Shown here one piece after another: positions 10,071-18,768 of a stretch of 64,000 nucleotides of DNA; position 1 is the stretch's first letter; every line of letters begins with the position of its first letter. The DNA comes from Dermabacter vaginalis (GTDB taxonomy: Bacteria; Actinomycetota; Actinomycetes; Actinomycetales; Dermabacteraceae). Under the pieces are notes generated by a model. It was not told where the DNA came from and searched no databases. It saw nothing but the letters and a program-made list of their open reading frames with translations. The stretch is from the NCBI RefSeq assembly GCF_001678905.1, contig NZ_CP012117.1, positions 992,001-1,056,000 on the forward strand. The letters are read 5' to 3'. Position numbers and translations under genes: made by a program.

Positions 10071-10955
10071 GTGAACAGCTTTAATCTCGGTGCGGTGCTG
10101 ATCGCCCTCCTCGTGGGCGTGTGGCTACTGTACGCCGTCCCCAAGACCGCTGATCGGCGGTATACGCTGGGGGAGGCGGAACGAGTCGCGCAGCAGCGTC
10201 ACTCCGAGAGCGCCAGGGACGTCACAGACGCCTGCCGCACCTATTCTTCGATCTCGCACGAGGTGACCGACATGCCCGAGAACCGCAGCCTTCTCCGCCC
10301 CGCGGACCCGACCTCGCGACCGCGCTTCGGTGTGGAGGAACGCACCGACCTCGTCGAGGATCGCGCACCCGGTCCGGGTCTCAACATTGCGCTTACAACG
10401 ATTCTTGTCATTCTTGTCGTCGCTACCCTCGCGAGCGTTGTCACGACCTCGCTTTCCCTCACGGAAATCTGGTTCCCGCTTGGAGCGGTGAGTGTGCTCG
10501 GGCTCTACCTCGCGCTCGTCCGTGCAACCCGTTCGATGCGTGCACGCTCAGTGAGACGCCCCGAAGACGAAAGCGATGCCGGCGCGCCTACTGAGGGCGC
10601 GCCCGAAGCCGAAGAGGAAGGCGCTGCCGAACTGAGCGACGCCGTCGCTGAGCAGGCGTCGGAAACCGAAAACTCGCGCCCGAGCGAGATGAGCCCTGCC
10701 GAGCGTCACGAAGCGTTCCTTCGCCAGGTGCTCGAGGCGCGCGAAGCGGGTCGAGGCAAGGCGCTTGCCGATGAGCGTTTCGCCTCCCGCGTGAGCTTCC
10801 GTTACGGCGCACTCTCGACCGGAAACAGCCTCGAAGCCGCAGACGTCGAAGAACGCGAAGCCGAAGCCGAACAGGGCACGTATCTCGCCTCGAACGCCCA
10901 GGTCATTGGCTCGGGTCTCACCGTCGACGACGTCATGCGCCGCCGCCGGGCCTGA
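10071..10955 (+). CDS. hypothetical membrane protein
   Basis: I do not recognise a named family. The 294-aa product has an N-terminal membrane segment (residues about 6-24, LGAVLIALLVGVWLLYAV) and two closely spaced hydrophobic segments around 105-150. Between them lies a soluble loop; after them comes a long acidic, alanine/glutamate-rich region (about 165-225, low complexity) and then a conserved-looking C-terminal piece ending in DDVMRRRRA. Three membrane spans with a charged cytoplasmic tail would be the simplest topology. Similar proteins often sit beside a GNAT gene in Micrococcales. Start GTG 10071 is supported by the TACGAT element. Confidence 0.75.
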   Translation: MNSFNLGAVLIALLVGVWLLYAVPKTADRRYTLGEAERVAQQRHSESARDVTDACRTYSSISHEVTDMPENRSLLRPADPTSRPRFGVEERTDLVEDRAPGPGLNIALTTILVILVVATLASVVTTSLSLTEIWFPLGAVSVLGLYLALVRATRSMRARSVRRPEDESDAGAPTEGAPEAEEEGAAELSDAVAEQASETENSRPSEMSPAERHEAFLRQVLEAREAGRGKALADERFASRVSFRYGALSTGNSLEAADVEEREAEAEQGTYLASNAQVIGSGLTVDDVMRRRRA

Positions 10956-10975
10956 TTTTCCCGGGCTTTCGCGCC

Positions 10976-12196
10976 GTGGCAGTGATGCCTGCACCTCTCA
11001 GCTCGCGAGACTTCGAGCGCTATGAACGCGCCCTCGCTGATGCGAGCCTCCATCACCGCCCCGTTGCGATCCTCGACCTGGAGCGTTTTGACGCCAATGT
11101 TCGTGCGCTCAAGAAACGCGCCGGCGACACACCCATCCGCACTGCCACGAAATCGCTGCGTGTTCCTTTCCTCATCGAGCGTGCCGAGCGTGCTTTTGGC
11201 GGCGGGCTTTTGGCCTTCTCGCTCGCGGAAGCGCTCGACCTAGTGGAAGAGGGCTTCGGCGACATCCTCGTCGCGTATCCCACTTCTGATTTTGACGCGC
11301 TTAGGCGCCTCGTGACGAGTGAGCGTGCACTCGCGTCGGTCACTCTCATGGTGGACTCGCTTGGACACGCCGACATGATCGAGGCTGCCCGGCGTACTTC
11401 CCGCAGCACCAACGCCCCCGTGCGCGTGTGTCTTGAACTCGACTGTTCCTACGTCCCCGTGCGAGGCGTGCACCTGGGTGCGCTTCGCTCGCCACTGTTC
11501 AGTCCCTCTCACGCCGAAAGTTTTGCGCGAAGCCTCACGCACTACTCGGGTCTCACTCTCGTGGGCCTCATGGGCTACGAATCGCAAATTGCGGGCACGC
11601 CCAATCGAGGCTTCACCCCCGGGCGGCTGCTGACGCGAGGCATCCAAAAGCTCAGCGCGCGCGACGTCGCCGCGAGGCGAGGCGAGGCTGTGAGACGCGT
11701 GCGAGCGATAAGCGATCTCGAGTTCGTGAATGGGGGCGGAACGGGAAGCATAGAATCGACGTGCGCCGATCCAAGCGTGACGGAGGTGGCCGCCGGTTCG
11801 GGACTCATCGGTCCCGCGAGCTTCGATCACTTCGTAGGGTTTCGCCCCGAACCGGCGCTTGTCGTCGGTTTTCCGGTCGTGCGGCGCCCTGCGCGTAACG
11901 TCGCGACGATCCTTGGCGGGGGATGGGTCGCAAGCGGCCCGCCTGGTCTTGACAAACTTCCGAGCGTCGTACACCCGCGTTCGCTGAAATACGTGGGGCT
12001 CGAAGGTGCGGGCGAGGTGCAAACGCCGCTGCGTGGTCGTGCGGCCGAACGGCTGCGCGTGGGTGACACCGTGTGGGTGCGACACGCGAAGGCCGGCGAG
12101 GTTGCGGAGCACGTCGACACCTATGCCGTCGTGCGCGAGGATAGCGTCGTGGATATTGTCCCCACATATCGTGGAAGTGGACGCGCGTATATTTAG
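10976..12196 (+). CDS. PLP-dependent D-amino acid aldolase/deaminase-like protein
   Basis: Fold-type III PLP enzyme related to D-threonine aldolase and D-serine dehydratase, with an alanine-racemase-like N-terminal barrel. The 406-aa product has the candidate PLP lysine at residue 59 in RTATKSLRVP, barrel strands such as RVCLELDCSYVPV, and a phosphate-binding-type segment FVNGGGTGSIEST. The C-terminal domain includes ILGGGWVASGPPGLDKLP and ends in a metal-site-like stretch (GDTVWVRHAKAGEVAEHVDTYAVV). Actual substrate is unknown. It precedes the sugar-lactone oxidase gene by 29 bases, an arrangement seen in other actinobacteria. GTG 10976 or ATG 10985 could be the start. Confidence 0.8.
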   Translation: MAVMPAPLSSRDFERYERALADASLHHRPVAILDLERFDANVRALKKRAGDTPIRTATKSLRVPFLIERAERAFGGGLLAFSLAEALDLVEEGFGDILVAYPTSDFDALRRLVTSERALASVTLMVDSLGHADMIEAARRTSRSTNAPVRVCLELDCSYVPVRGVHLGALRSPLFSPSHAESFARSLTHYSGLTLVGLMGYESQIAGTPNRGFTPGRLLTRGIQKLSARDVAARRGEAVRRVRAISDLEFVNGGGTGSIESTCADPSVTEVAAGSGLIGPASFDHFVGFRPEPALVVGFPVVRRPARNVATILGGGWVASGPPGLDKLPSVVHPRSLKYVGLEGAGEVQTPLRGRAAERLRVGDTVWVRHAKAGEVAEHVDTYAVVREDSVVDIVPTYRGSGRAYI

Positions 12197-12225
12197 GCTT
12201 CTGATCCTTAGGGGAAGGCTGGGAC

Positions 12226-13554
12226 ATGGCAAAGGTCGCTTTGGGCTCGGCGCGCGAGATTCGCGCGAACTGGTCGAAGAACGTTGAGTTTGCGCCAACT
12301 CAGGTTGTGCATCCGCGTAGTGAGCGGGAGATCGTGCACCACATCGCGCGCGCCACCGCCCATGGAATCGGCATTCGCGCGATGGGCGCTGGGCACTCGT
12401 TTTCTGCGATCGCGAAGCCTGAAGGGGCCCTACTCACCTTGGATCACTATCGCGGTCTCGTGCACCTCGATAGCGACACCGGCGAGGTGACTTTACGCGC
12501 CGGTACGCGGCTGTGGGAAATTGGGCCCATGCTCGCCCAGCACGACCGTGCGCTCGAGGTGATGGGCGATATCGACCGGCAATCCATCGCGGGGGCGGTC
12601 AGCACCGGCACCCACGGGACGGGTGGGCGATTCACGGGCGTTTCCGGTCTCGTGACAGGCCTCAAGATTGTGCTTGCAAACGGTGATGCCGTGTGGGCCG
12701 ACAGCGAGCATAACGTGAAGCTTTTCGAGGCCGCTCGCCTTGGCCTCGGCGCGCTCGGCATCATCGTTGAGGTGCGGCTGCGCACCGTCCCGCTCTACAA
12801 GCTCCACAGGCGCGAATACTCAGCTCCGCTCGAAGAGACCGCCGCGAGGTTCCTCGAGACGAGCATGGAGCAAGACCACCAGGAATTCTTCTTCGTTCCG
12901 AGTGGCCGCAGGGCGGTCGTACGCGAGCTCAACCACGTGCCCGCGGAATCGTCGAATCGAGGTATGGGCCGCGTGCGCACCTCTATCGAGAGCGAGGTCG
13001 TGGGCAATGGTGCGCTTGCACTGGCCAATCGGCTCGTGCAGGCCGTTCCCGCGACGAAGAGGCCTCTTTCGAGTGCGGTTTCCGCCCTCATGCCCGCGGG
13101 CGAGGCCGTGCACTTTCCCTACCGCCTCTTTGTGGCCTCTCGGCGCACGCGGTTTCGCGAGTGCGAGATGGCGATTCCCGCGAGCCGTTTCGGCGAGGCG
13201 TTCGAAGCCCTCACGCGCGCGCTCGAGGGTTCGACCCGTTCGCTCATCTTCCCCCTCGAAGTGCGTCGGGCAGCAGCTGACGACGTGTGGCTTTCCACGG
13301 CGAGTGAGCGCGACACTGTGTATATCGCCGCCCACAACCCCTTGCACGCAGAAAGCGATGACTACCTGCATCTCGTGCACGATACGCTCGTCGCGTTCGA
13401 GGGGCGCCCACACTGGGGAAAAATGCATTGGCTTCGGGAGACTGAACTGCGCGAGCTGTATCCGAACTTTGAGCAGTTCGTTTCCGTGAGAGACGAACTG
13501 GATCCCGATAGACTTTTCTCCACCCCTTACCTCGATTCCCTTCTTGGAGGATGA
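12226..13554 (+). CDS. D-arabinono-1,4-lactone oxidase-like FAD oxidoreductase
   Basis: Vanillyl-alcohol-oxidase family flavoprotein that oxidises aldonolactones or related polyols with O2 or another acceptor. The 442-aa product has an N-terminal PCMH FAD domain with IRAMGAGHSFS, whose histidine is the usual covalent FAD attachment site. The GDIDRQSIAGAVSTGTHGTG block binds the FAD pyrophosphate. The ALO C-terminal domain ends in the diagnostic HWGKMHW. Start ATG 12226 has GGAAGG upstream. modA follows after 4 bases, so this gene, the aldolase-like gene and modABC may share a transcript although no common pathway is evident. Confidence 0.88.
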   Translation: MAKVALGSAREIRANWSKNVEFAPTQVVHPRSEREIVHHIARATAHGIGIRAMGAGHSFSAIAKPEGALLTLDHYRGLVHLDSDTGEVTLRAGTRLWEIGPMLAQHDRALEVMGDIDRQSIAGAVSTGTHGTGGRFTGVSGLVTGLKIVLANGDAVWADSEHNVKLFEAARLGLGALGIIVEVRLRTVPLYKLHRREYSAPLEETAARFLETSMEQDHQEFFFVPSGRRAVVRELNHVPAESSNRGMGRVRTSIESEVVGNGALALANRLVQAVPATKRPLSSAVSALMPAGEAVHFPYRLFVASRRTRFRECEMAIPASRFGEAFEALTRALEGSTRSLIFPLEVRRAAADDVWLSTASERDTVYIAAHNPLHAESDDYLHLVHDTLVAFEGRPHWGKMHWLRETELRELYPNFEQFVSVRDELDPDRLFSTPYLDSLLGG

Positions 13555-13558
13555 CACG

Positions 13559-14356
13559 ATGAAGCGCCTCGTAGGCTTGGCAGCAGCAGTGACGCTGGTT
13601 GCCGCGTCGCTCGCGGGATGTAGCGGCGGTAGTGTCGCTGAGGGGGCCGACGCCTCCCAGGACCGCACTACGGTCACTGTTTTTGCCGCGGCTTCCCTCA
13701 AGAGCACTTTCGAGAGGCTCGAAAAGGATTTTGAGAAGGAACATCCAAACGTCGATATCGTCTTGACGTTTGCCGGATCTCAAGACCTCGTGACCCAGAT
13801 GGATGCTGGCGCACCTGCGGATGTCTTCGCTTCCGCCTCGCACTCATGGATGCAGAAGGCCAAGGACAAGAAACTCGTGACGGCTTTTCCTGAAGTTTTT
13901 GCACGAAACTCGCTTGAGCTCGCCGTTGCCGAGGGGAATCCGAAACGCATTGAGGGCCTCGACGACCTTGCTGCGCGTCCCGAGCTTGTCACGGTGCGGT
14001 GTGCAAGCGCTGTGCCGTGTGGAGAGCTCACGGATCGTCTTCTCAAGAACGCGGGACTTGACGCTATCGAGTTCGATACCGAGCAGAACTCTGTGACGGA
14101 CACGCTCGGTTTAGTGGTCGCCGGGGAGGCCGATGCCGCGATCGTGTACGAGACCGACGTTGCCGGCGCCGAGGACACCGTTGACGGGGTCGAGCTCGCG
14201 GGTGCGGAGCGGCTCGACAACACCTACGAAATCGCGGTCACGAAAGAAGCCGAAACGGCGAACCGCAGCGAGGCAGCGCAGGAATTCGTCGACCTCGTTA
14301 TGAGCCACGAAGGCCAGATGGTTTTTGAAGATGCCGGTTTCGCCCCGGTGAAGTGA
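13559..14356 (+). CDS. modA: molybdate ABC transporter substrate-binding lipoprotein
   Basis: Captures molybdate/tungstate outside the cell for the ModBC importer. The 265-aa product has a lipoprotein signal peptide with lipobox LAGC (Cys21). The ModA fold pattern follows: TVFAAASLKSTFERL at the start of the mature domain, then LTFAGSQDLVTQMDAGAPADVFASAS, and VVAGEADAAIVYETDV near the hinge. I chose ATG 13559 (MKRLVGL), which has a GGAGGA site upstream, over an in-frame start 15 bases earlier. The modB GTG overlaps its stop. Confidence 0.95.
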   Translation: MKRLVGLAAAVTLVAASLAGCSGGSVAEGADASQDRTTVTVFAAASLKSTFERLEKDFEKEHPNVDIVLTFAGSQDLVTQMDAGAPADVFASASHSWMQKAKDKKLVTAFPEVFARNSLELAVAEGNPKRIEGLDDLAARPELVTVRCASAVPCGELTDRLLKNAGLDAIEFDTEQNSVTDTLGLVVAGEADAAIVYETDVAGAEDTVDGVELAGAERLDNTYEIAVTKEAETANRSEAAQEFVDLVMSHEGQMVFEDAGFAPVK

Positions 14357-15168
14357 ATCCCGTGAACCGTAATGGTGGAACGCGGTTTCCGGCAACCGTC
14401 GGACTCCTCGCACTCGTGGCGGGCCTGAGCACCCTGTTCCCGCTCCTGTCCCTCGTACGTGGAACGCAATGGGCGAGCCTCCCGGCGCTCGCGAGTGCAC
14501 CCGAAAATCTCACTGCCGCCGCGCTTTCTCTCGCTACGGCGAGCCTCGCGTGCATACTCTCGACCGTGCTCGGATGTGCCCTCGCCCTCGTGCTCGCACG
14601 CGCTACGAGTCCCCTCGTCGCCGTTCTCAGGGCTCTCGTACTCGTTCCCCTCGTTCTTCCGCCCGTTGTGTCGGGACTTGCGCTCGTACTGGCGTATGGC
14701 CGCCAGAGCCTCCTCTCGCCCCTTTTTGAGACCGTGGGTGTACAGGTCGTTTTTACGACGAGCGCGGTCGTGCTCGCGCAGACTTTCGTGTCCCTCCCGT
14801 TCGTGGTGCTGACGCTCGAAAGTGCGTTTCGTGCGCGAGGGTTCGCTGAGGAGAGGGTTGCGGCAACGCTTGGAGCACGACCGATGCGCGTGCTCCACAC
14901 CGTGACTCTCCCTCGTTTTGCCGGCCCTCTTCTCATCGCCGCCACGCTCGCCTTTGCGCGCTCGCTCGGGGAGTTCGGAGCGACCCTCACTGTGGCCGGT
15001 TCTCTCGCGGGCACAACTCGCACGCTTCCACTCCAGATCTACCTGGCTCGCGAGGCTGATCTCTCGCACGCCGTGGGGCTCTCGATCCTGCTCGTGGCGT
15101 TTTCGCTCATTGTGGTGTCTCTTGCCTACGCGCGTGGCCCGTTGAACGGCGAGGGTGAGGAGCGATGA
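14353..15168 (+). CDS. modB: molybdate ABC transporter permease
   Basis: Membrane subunit of the molybdate importer. The 271-aa product has about six hydrophobic segments and the cytoplasmic EAA loop (EERVAATLGARPMRVLHTV) that contacts the ATPase. The GTG 14353 start overlaps the modA stop by 4 bases and its stop overlaps modC by 4 bases (ATGA), so the three genes are translationally coupled. Confidence 0.94.
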   Translation: MNPVNRNGGTRFPATVGLLALVAGLSTLFPLLSLVRGTQWASLPALASAPENLTAAALSLATASLACILSTVLGCALALVLARATSPLVAVLRALVLVPLVLPPVVSGLALVLAYGRQSLLSPLFETVGVQVVFTTSAVVLAQTFVSLPFVVLTLESAFRARGFAEERVAATLGARPMRVLHTVTLPRFAGPLLIAATLAFARSLGEFGATLTVAGSLAGTTRTLPLQIYLAREADLSHAVGLSILLVAFSLIVVSLAYARGPLNGEGEER

Positions 15169-16184
15169 CACTCTCGATCGAAGTGGTGTGCCCCGAGCGC
15201 GGCGTCGAGGCTCGTCTCGAGCTGGCCGAGGGGGAGCACGTTGCGCTCGTGGGACCGAACGGCGCGGGAAAATCCACGGTTCTCGAGGCAGCCGCGGGTG
15301 TTCTTCGTGAGGGTCGACGAACTCGAGTGCGGGTCTCGCTCGGCGGTAGAGAACTTTCGGGAGTGCCCGTTCACCGGCGCGGCTTTGCTTCTCTTTCGCA
15401 ATCCGCTCACCTCTTTGGGCACATGAGCGTCCTTGACAACATTGCTTACGGGCTCGTGAGCGGCGGCATGAAGAAGCGTGCTGCTCGCGCGAAAGCGATC
15501 GCCCTCGCCGCAGAGGTGGGCCTCGAAGGGCTTGAGCACAGGCGCCCCGCGACACTCTCGGGCGGTCAGGCGCAAAAATGCGCGCTTGCGAGGGCCCTCG
15601 CGATTGAGCCGCGCGTGCTTCTTCTCGACGAGCCCATGGCAGCGCTTGACGTGCGGGCCGCTCGCGAGCTGCGCGGCCTTATTGCTCGACTTTCACGTTC
15701 GCGCACGCTTGTTTTCGCGACTCACGACCTACTCGATGTTCTCGCGTGGGCGGATCGCGTGTGTGTTCTCGAGTCTGGGCGCGTGGTCGAAGTAGGGGAG
15801 TGCGACGCTGCCCTCGCTTCACCGCATTCGGAGTTTCTCGCGGAGCTCGCGGGTCTTCAATGGGTGGAGGGCGAAGTTCGGGCGCGCGGAGTCTTCGTGA
15901 CGCGCGGAGGCATCGCTCTCGAAGCGACGGGAGAGTGCAGGCTCGGCCCAGCGCGAGCGTTGATCGATCCTCGGGCCCTGCGCCTTCGCGAGGAGAGCCC
16001 TTCGGCCGCATCCGGTGCGGGGATCATTCGTGGCCTCTCTAGGATCGGGCACCGCCCCGTGGTCTACGTCGAAGACGTCCCCGTTGAGTTGAGCGCGCAC
16101 GAGGAAGCGCGGGGAACGGTTGCGGAAGGCCAGACGGCGACGATCCTGCAATCTGCTCCCGTCAAGGTCGAGCCGCGACGCTGA
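15165..16184 (+). CDS. modC: molybdate ABC transporter ATP-binding protein
   Basis: ATPase that drives the ModAB importer. The 339-aa product has Walker A GPNGAGKST (residues 30-38), the ABC signature LSGGQ (131-135), Walker B LLLDEP with the catalytic Glu at 156, and an H-loop ATHD. The last 100 residues form a Mop/TOBE-like domain (about 235-335), as in ModC/CysA. No modE regulator and no molybdenum-cofactor or molybdoenzyme genes are in this window, so the consumer of the molybdate must lie elsewhere. Confidence 0.93.
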   Translation: MTLSIEVVCPERGVEARLELAEGEHVALVGPNGAGKSTVLEAAAGVLREGRRTRVRVSLGGRELSGVPVHRRGFASLSQSAHLFGHMSVLDNIAYGLVSGGMKKRAARAKAIALAAEVGLEGLEHRRPATLSGGQAQKCALARALAIEPRVLLLDEPMAALDVRAARELRGLIARLSRSRTLVFATHDLLDVLAWADRVCVLESGRVVEVGECDAALASPHSEFLAELAGLQWVEGEVRARGVFVTRGGIALEATGECRLGPARALIDPRALRLREESPSAASGAGIIRGLSRIGHRPVVYVEDVPVELSAHEEARGTVAEGQTATILQSAPVKVEPRR

Positions 16185-16256
16185 CGGCATGGCACGGTTC
16201 TGAGACGCAAAGACACGTTTCCAGGTTGAGAGAAGTCTCTGTGATGGAATAGACGC

Positions 16257-17153
16257 GTGAACACGGACTCTTCGGCGACGGCAAACACAGTCGAGCACGC
16301 GAAGCTTGCGGCCATTGCCCGCGAGGCGGCCACCGCTGCCGCGAGCTACCTCGCCGAAATCGGCGCCGGACCGGTTGAACGTGAGTACAAGGCAAACGCT
16401 CATGACATCGTGACGATTCACGACCGCGCGTGCGAAGACCGTATCCGGGAGGTTTTGCTTGAGCGGTGCCCGAAAGCGAGCATCGTGGGCGAAGAGGGAG
16501 GAACACTCGAAGGAACGAGTGCCGTAACCTTCTACGTTGACCCGATCGATGGCACCTCGAACTTTGCGACGGGAAACCCGCTTTACGCTATTTCGATCGG
16601 CGTGGCCGTCGAAGGCGTTCTCGTGGGCGGTGTCGTGAATGCTCCCGCTCTCGGGCGTGAGTTTTGGTCGGATACGAGCGGCGCCTACCTCGGCGACACG
16701 CGCCTCGGCCCGAACCCCGAGCGCGACTTCGCCGATGCCCTCGTGCTCACCGGATTCCCCGGACTTCGCGATCTGAGAGACGATCGAGCATTTGCCGAGC
16801 GCGAGCGCCATGCACTCCTCGAGAGAGCCGGGGCGGTGCGTCAGCTCGGATCGGCCGCGCTTGAACTCTGCTTCGTGGCCGGAGGCTGGGCCGACGCCAC
16901 GACACTCACGCGCATTAACCCGTGGGATATCGCCGCCGGCTTCCATATCGTCGAGAAAGCTGGCGGCAGCGTGCGCACCTGGACATGCCGTCCCGAGGGC
17001 AGCAACGCTACCGTGGTTGTGCCCCAGGAATGCCCCGCCTACGTTGCATGCGCGAGCGCGAAGCGCTACGAAGAGCTCGATTCCTTGCTTGACCGAATCC
17101 ACACGTCTCGATGTGAACGATCCCTACGTGATGAAGGAGCCCACCATGAGTGA
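16257..17153 (+). CDS. inositol monophosphatase family protein
   Basis: Mg2+-dependent phosphatase of the FIG superfamily; substrates in actinobacteria include inositol-1-phosphate, histidinol phosphate or sugar phosphates. The 298-aa product has the metal-binding motifs VGEEGG, VDPIDGTSNF (DPxDGT) and NPWDIAAGFHIVEKAGG (WDxAAG). The C-terminus is somewhat extended. GTG 16257 is the start; the 72-base gap after modC contains no clear terminator, and a weak TGGAAT hexamer lies 6 bases before the GTG. Its stop overlaps the next gene by 8 bases. Confidence 0.88.
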   Translation: MNTDSSATANTVEHAKLAAIAREAATAAASYLAEIGAGPVEREYKANAHDIVTIHDRACEDRIREVLLERCPKASIVGEEGGTLEGTSAVTFYVDPIDGTSNFATGNPLYAISIGVAVEGVLVGGVVNAPALGREFWSDTSGAYLGDTRLGPNPERDFADALVLTGFPGLRDLRDDRAFAERERHALLERAGAVRQLGSAALELCFVAGGWADATTLTRINPWDIAAGFHIVEKAGGSVRTWTCRPEGSNATVVVPQECPAYVACASAKRYEELDSLLDRIHTSRCERSLRDEGAHHE

Positions 17154-17634
17154 CCAACCCTCGAATCCATACGGCTTTAGCAATCCCACGTCCGGCAACA
17201 AGGGCACCGGTGCATCTGGCTTTGGCGGCCCTACCGGCCCCGGTGGTGTGACGAGCGATGAGCGCACCTGGGCGATTCTCGCGCATCTCAGCGCGCTTGT
17301 GGCCACCGTCGTTTCGGTCGGCTGGCTCGGCTGGGTGGGGCCGCTCGTGATCTATTTGCTCTACCGCGACAAGAGCCCATTTGTGCGCAACGCTTCGGCG
17401 GGTGCACTCAACTTCGCGATTAATCTTTTTGTGTACAGCGTCATTGCGTGGGGCTTTTTCTTCATTGGAACGTTCCTGTCGTTCCTCCTCGTTCCGCTCC
17501 TCTTCGTGGTGATCGCCGCGATCATTGGGCTGGCGGTGTTTGTGGCAACGATCGTGGTGCCGATTATTGCCGCGATGAAGGCCAATAACGGTGAGGCCTA
17601 CACCTACCCCTTCACCGTGTCGATCATCAAGTGA
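17146..17634 (+). CDS. DUF4870 domain membrane protein
   Basis: Small membrane protein of unknown function. The 162-aa product has a glycine/proline/serine-rich N-terminus (about 35 residues). DERTWAILAHLSALVAT follows, the hallmark of DUF4870, and then three hydrophobic segments separated by YRDKSPFVRNASAGALNF. I chose ATG 17146 because GAAGGAG lies 7 bases upstream; ATG 17131 would place that site inside the gene. It overlaps the end of the inositol phosphatase gene, and its own stop overlaps the next GTG. Confidence 0.85.
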   Translation: MSDQPSNPYGFSNPTSGNKGTGASGFGGPTGPGGVTSDERTWAILAHLSALVATVVSVGWLGWVGPLVIYLLYRDKSPFVRNASAGALNFAINLFVYSVIAWGFFFIGTFLSFLLVPLLFVVIAAIIGLAVFVATIVVPIIAAMKANNGEAYTYPFTVSIIK

Positions 17635-18239
17635 CTCGGCGCGAGACAGACGACCAAACGGTTGCTCCTGCGCTCCGGGTGGGATTCATCCCCGGGGTGG
17701 AACCTGATGTTTTCGCGCGGCGCTGGCGCGCGAACCGGGAGAGGGTCGAACTGGAATTGATTCCGCTCGATTCTCGCGCACCCGAGGAAGCACTCTCGAG
17801 CGGTGCGGTCGACATGGTCTTCGCACGGCTCCCGTGGATTGGTGCCTCGAGCGGGGGCACAACCGTGCTTGAGCCTGAGGATGTTCACGCGGTTCCACTG
17901 TGGGAGGAGAGACCGGTCGCCGTTATGGCAAAGGACAACCCGCTGAGCCTTTTCGACGAGATTGCAGAAGAGGATCTCGAGGGGGAGCACCACTTCAGCC
18001 TCGAGGAATGCGGCGGTGCGAAGGGAGCCGTCGCGACAGTCGCCGCAGGTCACGGCTACGCGGTCATGCCCATGTCCCTCGCGCGCCTGCACGCGCGACG
18101 GGATGTCACCCACCGTCCGCTTGCCGAGCGCGAAGGTACACGCATCGCGCTCGTGTGGCCAAAGGATGCCGACGACGACGTGCGACAGGAGTTTCAAGGC
18201 GTGGTACGGGGCCGCACCGCGCGAAGCTCGCGTCGTTAG
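17631..18239 (+). CDS. stand-alone LysR-type substrate-binding domain protein
   Basis: The 202-aa product matches the periplasmic-binding-like effector domain of LysR regulators (RVGFIPGVEP at the start; VPLWEERPVAVMAKDNPLS and VATVAAGHGYAVMPMSLARL later), but there is no winged-helix DNA-binding domain. The GTG 17631 overlaps the upstream stop by 4 bases, so this is not a truncation caused by a missed start; no helix-turn-helix is encoded in any frame before it. It could sense a small ligand without binding DNA, or bind a partner. Similar proteins are annotated in other actinobacteria. Confidence 0.75.
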   Translation: MTRRETDDQTVAPALRVGFIPGVEPDVFARRWRANRERVELELIPLDSRAPEEALSSGAVDMVFARLPWIGASSGGTTVLEPEDVHAVPLWEERPVAVMAKDNPLSLFDEIAEEDLEGEHHFSLEECGGAKGAVATVAAGHGYAVMPMSLARLHARRDVTHRPLAEREGTRIALVWPKDADDDVRQEFQGVVRGRTARSSRR

Positions 18240-18282
18240 GATGGAACGGAAATGACGAAGCAAGACCATTGAGGAAGTAACG

Positions 18283-18750
18283 ATGAACGACCGCATGAAC
18301 GTAGAAAGCTTTAATCTCGACCACCGAACGGTAGCGGCGCCCTATATCCGCATCGCCGATCGCAAGGATCTCGGCGGCGCCGTTCTCACCAAGTTCGACA
18401 TCCGCTTTACCCAGCCGAACGTGGACGCCCTCGAGTCTGAGACGGTGCATTCGCTCGAGCACATGATGGCGGAGTTCTCGCGCAACCATAGCGAAGACAT
18501 CCTCGATATCTCGCCCATGGGCTGCCGCACCGGTTTCTACATGCTCATGCGCGGTGATCACACGACCGAGGAGGTTGCCCCGCTCGTGGAGGCGACCCTG
18601 AACGATCTGCTCGAGGCGAGCGAGGTCCCCGCTGCGAACGAGGTCCAGTGTGGCTGGGGCGCCCACCACAGCCTCGAGGGCGCGAAGGCTGCCGCGAAAA
18701 AATTCCTTGAGAAAAAGAGCGAATGGCTCCAGGTGGAGGCGGCTGCCTGA
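18283..18750 (+). CDS. luxS: S-ribosylhomocysteine lyase
   Basis: Cleaves S-ribosylhomocysteine to homocysteine and the AI-2 precursor DPD, in the activated-methyl cycle. The 155-aa product has the zinc motif HSLEH (His56, His60), the third ligand Cys123 (VQCGWGAHHS) and the reactive-type Cys81 in SPMGCRTGFYM. Start ATG 18283 is preceded by GAGGAAG. It is isolated from other methyl-cycle genes such as mtn/pfs. It converges on the mannosyltransferase gene with 18 bases between the stops. Confidence 0.96.
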   Translation: MNDRMNVESFNLDHRTVAAPYIRIADRKDLGGAVLTKFDIRFTQPNVDALESETVHSLEHMMAEFSRNHSEDILDISPMGCRTGFYMLMRGDHTTEEVAPLVEATLNDLLEASEVPAANEVQCGWGAHHSLEGAKAAAKKFLEKKSEWLQVEAAA

Positions 18751-18768
18751 AAATCACCCTCGGCTCAA

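Noticed and set aside
11240-12298. 352-residue open frame on the minus strand across the aldolase-like gene
   Set aside because: Antisense shadow; composition is that of reversed codons and there is no start signal. The opposite strand codes a recognisable enzyme.
12820-13707. 295-residue open frame on the minus strand
   Set aside because: Runs opposite both the lactone oxidase and modA, which are well supported.
14224-15555. 443-residue open frame on the minus strand across modB
   Set aside because: Arg/Glu-rich, low complexity, typical of the reverse complement of a high-GC membrane protein gene.
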